From a virus, in the IMG/VR virus record IMGVR_UViG_3300009481_000110, positions 1 to 22,867 of that record: 22,867 nucleotides of DNA; one strand, 5' to 3'. Made by a program: the position numbers and the translations under genes. The notes beneath the pieces are model-generated. The model saw nothing but the letters and a program-made list of their open reading frames with translations. It was not told the DNA's origin and searched no databases. The number at the start of each line of letters is the position of its first letter. The stretch's first letter is position 1. This document shows, one piece after another, positions 15,368 to 20,705 of this stretch.

Positions 15368-16497
15368 CAATTACTTTGTGTGATAGTAATGGTTGAATCA
15401 CTACCGCCATTTATTTTAACAACATTAGACGTACCATCTTGTATAAATATTACAGTGTAAGCATTGTTACCATTGACATCTACCCGAGCGGAATCACTGA
15501 CCATGCGCCGTAAACTAACTTGTTGGCCTGTCACAATAGTGGTTATTTGCGTGTCTGGGTCTTGACCAAGCAAAGTGCCAGATACGTTTATCCCAGTTAC
15601 TTGTTGCAACTGGTCTTCTTCGTCACCAATCGCTAGAGCGTCTAATACATCTAACAAATCTTCTAAAAAATTTACATCCAAATAATTAATATCAAGCTCA
15701 GTAAACTCCAAATCGTCGTTGCGCAAAAAGTCTTCATCCAAATAATCTACATCTAAATCATTGAAATCTAATAAATTTGCCCGTTTGGTGCGACTTTGTT
15801 CGGTTTGCACTATTTGTTCACGCTTAGGCGGTCTAACAATCAACATGTTATCAATAGCATTTAGAGTCAAATCTAAGATGACTGGTGGCGTTGGGTTAGC
15901 TTCAAACACCGATACCGTGGTGGCTTCAAATGGCTGATTAAGTATGACTGACCCTGTGGCAGTGGTGACTTCTATCTCGCCACTAGACAAACCAAAAGGG
16001 TCTGGTAAAAGAATGATTAGACTGCGGCCTAATTCGTCTACGGTGGTTGTAAAATCTGTACCACGAATAGCTATGTTTGCTGTTGGTGTTTTTAGTTTGA
16101 TGTTTTGTTTATCAATTCTCGCTAAATTACCTGTAATGAATCGTGCTGTACCCAAACCAAAAGTCAAAGCCATCTTGGATTTTGACGGATCTGGGTCAAA
16201 GATATATTCGTCCACAATCAGTTGTGAATGTTCAGTCAGACGGACAGTGCTATCATCTAAAAAAGTAATAGCCATGCGACCATTGTTGGTTATGGCTTCA
16301 TCGTTTTGTTGAATTGAAAACTGTAACTCAGCGTCGTAAGGCTGATCTCTAACTATTTGTGCTTGACCATTGAGCTCTGATATATCGCCAATACTTTCAA
16401 CAACCTGTGCTTGTGCCTTGGTCGTTTTGAATGACACACAAGGTAGAAGCGTCATTACCAGAATTGTTTGATATAGATATAATTTTGAGCCAGTCAT
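15367..16497 (-). CDS. Secreted FecR-domain protein with curlin-like tail, 376 aa
   Basis: A signal peptide with likely cleavage after AQA (residue 30) precedes a FecR domain at about 36-200: NNGRMAITFLDDSTVRL, DEYIFDP, GTARFITGNL, KLKTPTANIAIRGTDF and the Gly-Glu-Ile strand. No C-terminal membrane helix is seen, so it is periplasmic or exported. Residues 243-294 are a striking Asp/Leu repeat (DLDVDYLDEDFL, then ELDINYLDVNFL). The last ~35 residues (IQDGTSN and ITITQSN) look like curlin strands. I use ATG 16497; ATG 16455 would give a shorter signal peptide. Either way it overlaps the curlin gene. FecR proteins often lie beside CHASE2 cyclases in bacteria, so they probably act together. Confidence 0.88.
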   Translation of the reverse strand: MTGSKLYLYQTILVMTLLPCVSFKTTKAQAQVVESIGDISELNGQAQIVRDQPYDAELQFSIQQNDEAITNNGRMAITFLDDSTVRLTEHSQLIVDEYIFDPDPSKSKMALTFGLGTARFITGNLARIDKQNIKLKTPTANIAIRGTDFTTTVDELGRSLIILLPDPFGLSSGEIEVTTATGSVILNQPFEATTVSVFEANPTPPVILDLTLNAIDNMLIVRPPKREQIVQTEQSRTKRANLLDFNDLDVDYLDEDFLRNDDLEFTELDINYLDVNFLEDLLDVLDALAIGDEEDQLQQVTGINVSGTLLGQDPDTQITTIVTGQQVSLRRMVSDSARVDVNGNNAYTVIFIQDGTSNVVKINGGSDSTITITQSN

Positions 16498-17122
16498 TGT
16501 CTTGGGTACTCAGCTGTTGAATGTTAAGAGCAGTGTTGTTTCCCGTATGGTCCCAATAAAAATAGCCTCCAGCATAGCCACTACCCGTAAAGTTTATGCT
16601 GTTTGCATTACCATCAATGTCCATAAAATTAGTTGCACCGTCGTAATTAATATTAGATGTAATCTGATTACTAGAACCGTTGATAATCCAATCTAAGTCT
16701 AACTGACTAGCTAGAGCTGAGGTTGCATGATTCAAAGTCATAGCATTAGAGCCACCAGTGACGTTGACATTGACATTTGAGCTATCAGCTCCATAAGTAT
16801 TGCTAGGGTCGGTTTGCATGGTAAAGACGTTGCTATCTCCGTCTAATTGAAAAAACCCGGTATAAGAGTCAGCCCAAATATCACCTAAAAACTTGTTGGA
16901 ATTACCAATCATGTTTATGTCAAGGGTCATGTTATTGCCATCTAAATCTAGTGGCGTCATCGAGCCAGCTGCGGCTTGTAGGCCACCGATAATATTGCTA
17001 CTACCGATTTGCTCTAAATCTATGTTGGCTTGTGTACCAGATTGATCGATGTAGATTTCGTTATCAGCCGCGTATATCGTCGCACTCATCAGTAGTGCAA
17101 GGCTTAGTAATTTCAACTTCAT
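16397..17122 (-). CDS. Secreted curlin-repeat (CsgA/CsgB-like) protein, 241 aa
   Basis: I start at ATG 17122 (MKLKLLSLALLMSATIYA, cleavage near residue 18-19), with AGGAG 11 bases upstream. The mature protein opens with an almost classic curlin unit (IYIDQSGTQAN, LEQIGSSN) and continues with at least six Gly-x-(S/N/D)-N strand-turn units: IGNSNKF, DGDSNVF, TGGSNAM, NGSSNQI, DGNANSI and TGNNTAL, spaced about 20-35 residues. Only two Cys occur, both at the extreme C-terminus (STLCV ... GC). E. coli CsgA has five regular repeats; here they are longer and less regular. It should be the fibre subunit or nucleator exported through the CsgG pore encoded just before. It overlaps csgG by 59 bases. Confidence 0.82.
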   Translation of the reverse strand: MKLKLLSLALLMSATIYAADNEIYIDQSGTQANIDLEQIGSSNIIGGLQAAAGSMTPLDLDGNNMTLDINMIGNSNKFLGDIWADSYTGFFQLDGDSNVFTMQTDPSNTYGADSSNVNVNVTGGSNAMTLNHATSALASQLDLDWIINGSSNQITSNINYDGATNFMDIDGNANSINFTGSGYAGGYFYWDHTGNNTALNIQQLSTQDNDWLKIISISNNSGNDASTLCVIQNDQGTSTGC

Positions 17123-17933
17123 GTGTCCAAAAACTCCTGTCATAACCTAAATTTATTAGTTCTAAAACAGCACTTTCAATGGCTTTCATTAAAGCTATTG
17201 TGGTACTTTCATTTCGAGCCGAACCTATTTCTATTTCAATCAACTCCGTACCAGCTTCAAAAAACTTAAATACGTCGTTGGATTTACCATAGCTAAATAT
17301 GGTCTTTTGACTGGTTACTTCTAAAAGTACCTCGCCAGTAGCAACAGAAACCATCCGTAAACTCACGCTTACCGTGTCCTCTCGGTACTGAACACTACCA
17401 CCAATGCCGAGTAGCCTAGCACCTGTGCCTCCACTCGTTAAGTTAGTATCATAACTTAGGACAGCACCCTCAAGCAAGACACCAGCAAATAAAAGTGGCT
17501 GGATGGTTTTGTCTTCTTCTTTTTCAGCAAACTGTTCTCGTGCAGATCTGATTAACTGACGTTCTTTAACTAGGTTATCTAAACCGACACGTTCAACGAC
17601 ACGAAAAAATTTACCATCGGCTGCATGTTTGAGCGCTCTAACTAGCAAAGCGCTAGGAGCTTGAGTAACAGCTGTAGAAAACAAAGCAAATTCACTGTTA
17701 CTTTTTCTTTGACCAGTCTGATCGGTAAAAGCATTGCCATAGACTGCAACGACAGGCATAGTTTTTGGTGGCAAAACCTTGAGCAGAGCTTTGGATTGCA
17801 AATCGTAAATAGTAGCTTCGGTTGTACCTTTGCTTTTGTATCTTTGCTTTTCGGTGTCCTGGATTACTTCGTGAATTGCACAACTAGAAAGTAAAAGAGC
17901 CAATAGGCAGAGAAATTTCAGTCGTATTACCAT
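17064..17933 (-). CDS. csgG: CsgG-like curli secretion channel lipoprotein, 289 aa
   Basis: Lipoprotein signal with lipobox LSSC (Cys18). The body aligns by eye with E. coli CsgG along its length: AVYGNAFTDQTGQ, FSTAVTQAPSALLVRAL (85-101), ERVGLDNLVKERQLIR (114-129), LTSGGTGARLLGIG with VQYREDTVSVSLRMV (165-194), ATGEVLLEV, SKTI-like SQKTIFSYG and MKAIESAVLELINLGYDRSFW. Length is close to the usual 277. CsgG forms a nonameric outer-membrane pore. In E. coli the channel is narrowed by Tyr51, Asn55 and Phe56 (mature numbering); here Phe85 matches Phe56, while the Tyr and Asn positions look changed (Leu84 in place of Asn) with one residue inserted. It overlaps csgF by 50 bases and has no Shine-Dalgarno, so translation is probably coupled. 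Confidence 0.95.
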   Translation of the reverse strand: MVIRLKFLCLLALLLSSCAIHEVIQDTEKQRYKSKGTTEATIYDLQSKALLKVLPPKTMPVVAVYGNAFTDQTGQRKSNSEFALFSTAVTQAPSALLVRALKHAADGKFFRVVERVGLDNLVKERQLIRSAREQFAEKEEDKTIQPLLFAGVLLEGAVLSYDTNLTSGGTGARLLGIGGSVQYREDTVSVSLRMVSVATGEVLLEVTSQKTIFSYGKSNDVFKFFEAGTELIEIEIGSARNESTTIALMKAIESAVLELINLGYDRSFWTHEVEITKPCTTDECDDIRG

Positions 17934-18396
17934 CTGGGTCTGTAATTGTTAATGTTATTGTCACGCCATCGCTAGTATAACTTATTAAGTTGTTTTCTAG
18001 CTCTAAGGTGCCAGAGGTTTTTGTCACATCGCCAAATAGGTTTTCCACGAGCTGCCTAGATAGTTGCGCATAGACTCTGGACTCTAAATTACGCACAAAA
18101 CGAGCCAACGTCGTGTTTTCTTTGTCGCGTTCAATTTCGTCTTGAATAGCTTTGAGTTCTTCTTTCAGAGTCAATCTACGAGAGTATTCTTGGTTTTCAA
18201 TCGTTAAATAGTGACTCGATGTACCGACACCATTGAAACTTGGACTTTTAAATTTATAGGTAATTTGGTCAGCAAAGACACTCTGAATTGAACCAAATAT
18301 GAGTGTAAAGATTATAAAACCCATGCCAATAAAGGCAAACCAATCTTTAAATTTTCTTTCTTGTTCCAGCGTCTTTTGGCTTTTCTGTCTTCTCAT
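17884..18396 (-). CDS. csgF: CsgF-like curli assembly factor, 170 aa
   Basis: After a long charged N-region (residues 1-19) and a hydrophobic signal (20-41, cleavage after VFA), the mature start DQITYKFKSPSFNG matches the CsgF N-terminus (E. coli TMTFQFRNPNFGG), the peptide that plugs into the CsgG channel and sets its second constriction. A charged helical region follows (LKEELKAIQDEIERDKENTTLARFVRNLESRVYAQLSRQL), then a C-terminal beta part (DGVTITLTITDPDGNTTEISLP) like CsgF. I use ATG 18396; ATG 18324 would give a normal-length signal peptide (146 aa) and no overlap with the holin-like gene. Its place just before csgG supports the call. Confidence 0.87.
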   Translation of the reverse strand: MRRQKSQKTLEQERKFKDWFAFIGMGFIIFTLIFGSIQSVFADQITYKFKSPSFNGVGTSSHYLTIENQEYSRRLTLKEELKAIQDEIERDKENTTLARFVRNLESRVYAQLSRQLVENLFGDVTKTSGTLELENNLISYTSDGVTITLTITDPDGNTTEISLPIGSFTF

Positions 18397-18637
18397 CTTT
18401 CAGCTTATTTTCCTCTTTGAGTTCCATAACTGTCCCTACCTTCTCTTTCAAGCGTATCATATCTTGGTCTAAAAGTCGTAATTGGTCAGTTAGACGTATG
18501 ATAGTAGTTTTCATTTCTTGGACAGCAGGATCTATCGTATTGGTTATCGTCTGCCAAACATAATAAACAAAATAGCCTAAACCAACGACCATAACTACCG
18601 GGAAGCCAAAGTCCGCGACTAATTGTACGACATCCAT
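18347..18637 (-). CDS. Small membrane protein, holin-like candidate, 96 aa
   Basis: One N-terminal membrane helix (about residues 7-29, FGFPVVMVVGLGYFVYYVW) is followed by a heptad-like helix (IIRLTDQLRLLDQDMIRLKEKV) and a Lys/Glu tail. The architecture is that of BhlA-type and similar small phage membrane proteins. The segment RLLDQDMIRL echoes SIMNNDMIRID in the next upstream protein, suggesting the two are distant paralogues. Holin or holin-regulator function is inferred from size, topology and position before lysis genes. It is separated from its upstream neighbour by two bases. Confidence 0.72.
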   Translation of the reverse strand: MDVVQLVADFGFPVVMVVGLGYFVYYVWQTITNTIDPAVQEMKTTIIRLTDQLRLLDQDMIRLKEKVGTVMELKEENKLKDEKTEKPKDAGTRKKI

Positions 18638-18639
18638 GC

Positions 18640-18933
18640 TTAGTCTCTACGAGCGTCGATTTTGCCGTCTTCGACAAAGTTTTCAGCCCTAGCAATGCGA
18701 TCCAAGTCGGGGGATAAATCAAGAGCGGCCGATACCAAAGTATCAATACGAATCATGTCGTTGTTCATAATCGAAGCTCTGGTAATCAACATCTGCGTTA
18801 TCCCTTGCACAGTTTTGATTTCGCCAACCAAGCCATCCATGAGTTGTTTCATCACTAAAAAAATAAAATAAGCCATAATCAAAGCACCCGCTATCGGTAC
18901 ACCTAGCTCCGCTATCAGATTAAAGACTTCCAT
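18640..18933 (-). CDS. Small membrane protein, holin-like candidate, 97 aa
   Basis: The start ATG 18933 overlaps the previous stop by one base (TAATG), with AAGG just upstream. A single N-terminal helix (MEVFNLIAELGVPIAGALIMAYFIFLVMK, about residues 5-28) leads to a cytoplasmic or periplasmic helix (EIKTVQGITQMLITRASIMNNDMIRIDTL) and a charged tail ending DARRD. The plan is the same as that of the 96-residue neighbour. The family is common in marine phages as an unnamed protein. It may be a holin, antiholin or accessory lysis factor; which of the four membrane proteins is the actual holin cannot be told from sequence. Confidence 0.72.
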   Translation of the reverse strand: MEVFNLIAELGVPIAGALIMAYFIFLVMKQLMDGLVGEIKTVQGITQMLITRASIMNNDMIRIDTLVSAALDLSPDLDRIARAENFVEDGKIDARRD

Positions 18934-19280
18934 TATTCGCCTTTAAACTTTTTACTTTGCCCGGATGTGCCAGCATAAATACCAAACACCGCTGCCATCG
19001 CACCAACCACTATAGACACTAAAGCTGACTGTTCCAGATTTGGTTCTGGCAAGGCCATAAACCAAATGACAACTTTGTAAAGTAAGACAATGTAAACGCT
19101 AACGAAGATCCTCGGAAAAATGCGCCAGGCATCTATGGTTTTAGCTAGGTGGACCCATTTTGCAAAAGGATTATCGCCGTCATTCTTAGGTGTAACGTCT
19201 ATATCGAGCTCAAGTTTTCTTTTGATCGGTGTTTCTTTTTCGACTATGGTATTGTCGGTTATTATCTTTTCTTCGTTCAT
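18933..19280 (-). CDS. Two-helix membrane protein, holin candidate, 115 aa
   Basis: After a charged N-terminal region (residues 1-50) there are two membrane helices, about 55-75 (IFPRIFVSVYIVLLYKVVIWFMAL) and 85-105 (LVSIVVGAMAAVFGIYAG), joined by a short PEPNLEQS loop, then a short Lys-rich tail. Two helices with charged ends, a Gly/Ala-rich second helix and about 110 residues suit a class II holin. The pattern DAWRIFPR ... WFMALP ... VVGAMAAVFG is one I associate with marine phages. The ATG overlaps the upstream stop as ATGA. Of the cluster, this is the best holin candidate. Confidence 0.75.
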   Translation of the reverse strand: MNEEKIITDNTIVEKETPIKRKLELDIDVTPKNDGDNPFAKWVHLAKTIDAWRIFPRIFVSVYIVLLYKVVIWFMALPEPNLEQSALVSIVVGAMAAVFGIYAGTSGQSKKFKGE

Positions 19281-19459
19281 AAAAATCTAGTGACGACAAT
19301 AGCGCCGACTATGAAAGGATAAACTCCCCAGAGTAAATTCTCTAGGCGTTTGAATTTTTCTGAGCCTTCTTCTAGGCGTTTTTCAATGTTCTCATAGCGT
19401 AACGCACACTCTTTTTCATGCGTTTCTATTTTGTGTAACGCGTCTTTGGCTGTAGCCAT
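19277..19459 (-). CDS. XhlA-like coiled-coil and C-terminal membrane protein, 60 aa
   Basis: I start at ATG 19459 (MATAKDALHKIETHEKECALRY), one base after the upstream stop; the frame is open further upstream inside the neighbour but that is unlikely to be translated. A charged coiled coil (YENIEKRLEEGSEKFKRLENLLW) ends in one C-terminal membrane helix (VYPFIVGAIVVTRFL). This is the XhlA layout (haemolysin XhlA family), a membrane-associated helper in phage lysis. Size fits. Only a weak purine-rich leader (from the poly-Lys coding end) precedes the ATG. Confidence 0.78.
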   Translation of the reverse strand: MATAKDALHKIETHEKECALRYENIEKRLEEGSEKFKRLENLLWGVYPFIVGAIVVTRFL

Positions 19460-19460
19460 G

Positions 19461-19643
19461 TTATTTCTTTTTCTTTTTTTTGCGACGCGTGTAGGCTTCG
19501 TTTTCTGGCGTGTCTGGATCGTCAGCAACGTATCGGCCTTTTTTATTTCTAGCTCTGACTGTTTCATAATCGTCTGGATTTTCTTCGACAGGTTTTGTGC
19601 TGTCGGTAATCCAGAAGTCTTTAAATTTTTGCCACCAAGTCAT
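19461..19643 (-). CDS. Small conserved protein with Lys tail, 60 aa
   Basis: ATG 19643 follows AGGAG by seven bases. The protein starts MTWWQKFKDFWI, an amphipathic helix with three Trp, continues with NPDDYETVRARNKKGRYVADDPDTPENEAY and ends in seven or more Lys. The combination 'WWxKFKDFW ... DKKGRYVADDPxTP ... poly-Lys' is one I associate with a widespread unnamed marine phage protein. The Trp-rich amphipathic start could lie on the membrane surface. No function is known to me. The poly-Lys codons double as a purine-rich leader for the next gene. Confidence 0.72.
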   Translation of the reverse strand: MTWWQKFKDFWITDSTKPVEENPDDYETVRARNKKGRYVADDPDTPENEAYTRRKKKKKK

Positions 19644-19646
19644 AAT

Positions 19647-20351
19647 TTACTCCTGTGTTTCTTGTGGTTGTGCTGGCATATCCCAACAGTTAAGGTTAGA
19701 AGCTATAGTGCGTCTTTCACCTTCACCTTTGAATGGATAAACCATGTGTTGTAACCAAGAAGGGAAAACTAATAATTTTCCTACTTCTGGTTTTATAACG
19801 AAAGATTGTGGAGGTCTTAATCTTTCCGTATTCATTAATTCATTACGCCCATATTGAAAAGCTATATAGCCATCACAATCGCCTGACGCTTGATACAAAG
19901 AATAATTTTGTGAACCAGCCGTTGGTTGCTCTAATATTTGTTGCGGTACTTTAGTCCAGCCAGTGGTAGAGATACCCATAATGGTTTTAGTGCCGTGATC
20001 GTGTATGGGGTTGTAATCGCCAGCGTAACTATGCACGGACCAAGTCTCATCAACGGCTACTGCTTTTGGATGATTTAATTGCGTGCCAGTGTTTTGACTA
20101 AAAAAATTTATATAATCCGCACCTAACGAACAAATAAAATCGGTATATTCTTTAATGCGTTTATCGCCATTGTCTAACAATAATTGTTCGCCTTGAGTTA
20201 TTTGTCCAACTAATGTATCAGCTAAAGATTTTTTATCTTCCGTTTCTTTATATTCATCTAAATAATCGTTTATATCCGTTACCATACTTAACGGCATTTC
20301 TGTTTCCATAACAAAAACAGAAGGCATATTATGTACAGTTACTTCTGCCAT
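19647..20351 (-). CDS. 2OG-Fe(II) oxygenase-like protein, 234 aa
   Basis: The C-terminal half shows the double-stranded beta-helix pattern of the 2OG-Fe(II) oxygenase group found in marine phages: WSVHSYAGDYNPIHDHG with His117 and His119 as candidate metal ligands, then FVIKPEVGKLLVFPSWLQHMVYPF with His202, and GEGERRTIASNLN with Arg213/214 as the 2-oxoglutarate-binding Arg. The N-terminal 100 residues are helical. The substrate is unknown; relatives hydroxylate proteins or small molecules. Its position directly after a fibre and a small conserved gene suggests it might modify a tail protein, which is speculation. It shares one base with the upstream stop (TTAATGG). Confidence 0.82.
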   Translation of the reverse strand: MAEVTVHNMPSVFVMETEMPLSMVTDINDYLDEYKETEDKKSLADTLVGQITQGEQLLLDNGDKRIKEYTDFICSLGADYINFFSQNTGTQLNHPKAVAVDETWSVHSYAGDYNPIHDHGTKTIMGISTTGWTKVPQQILEQPTAGSQNYSLYQASGDCDGYIAFQYGRNELMNTERLRPPQSFVIKPEVGKLLVFPSWLQHMVYPFKGEGERRTIASNLNCWDMPAQPQETQE

Positions 20352-20695
20352 TAACTAGGTACGCTAAATGCTTGATCGGGAGTGCTTGCTACTGGCGGAT
20401 TAGTTATTACTGAATCTACTTGACTAGCAAATACTGTGTCCCAGTGTGAAACAGGACAAAGAGCTACTAAATCTGCATTTGACCAACTGCTTTTAGCTTT
20501 TAACGTAAAATTAGTTGTGGTGCTGCCATCAGGGTTAGTATCGGTTTGATTTACTGTAATACTAAAAGTAGAAGTGTAATAGGTTGAATCACCTTCACTA
20601 CCATTTTCATATTTCATTTCTATAGCCCATTTATCAACTTTGCTACTGCTGTTAACGTATGGGGTACATTTTGTTATAGCTTTTGTTACTGCCAT
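20351..20695 (-). CDS. Conserved small phage protein next to tail fibre, 114 aa
   Basis: ATG 20695 follows AAGGAG. The chain begins MAVTKAITKCTPYVNSSSKVDKW and has alternating strands (WAIEMKYENG, TYYTSTFSITVNQTD, TTNFTLKAKSSWSN) followed by a helical HWDTVFASQVDSVI and a Pro-rich end. It appears to be a compact beta protein with no signal or membrane segment. I have no family name. Sitting just after the fibre gene it could be a fibre-associated or chaperone-type protein, inferred from location only. Confidence 0.72.
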   Translation of the reverse strand: MAVTKAITKCTPYVNSSSKVDKWAIEMKYENGSEGDSTYYTSTFSITVNQTDTNPDGSTTTNFTLKAKSSWSNADLVALCPVSHWDTVFASQVDSVITNPPVASTPDQAFSVPS

Positions 20696-20705
20696 TTTTT
20701 ACTCC

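Noticed and set aside
13604-18396. Reading the block as a bacterial chromosome fragment joined to a phage by misassembly
   Set aside because: Not excluded, but both borders are tight overlaps (50 and 4 bases) with phage-type genes in the same orientation, which is unlikely for a chance join.
18486-18746. Overlapping minus-strand frame across two holin-like genes
   Set aside because: It is out of phase with two well-supported small membrane proteins and lacks a plausible start signal.
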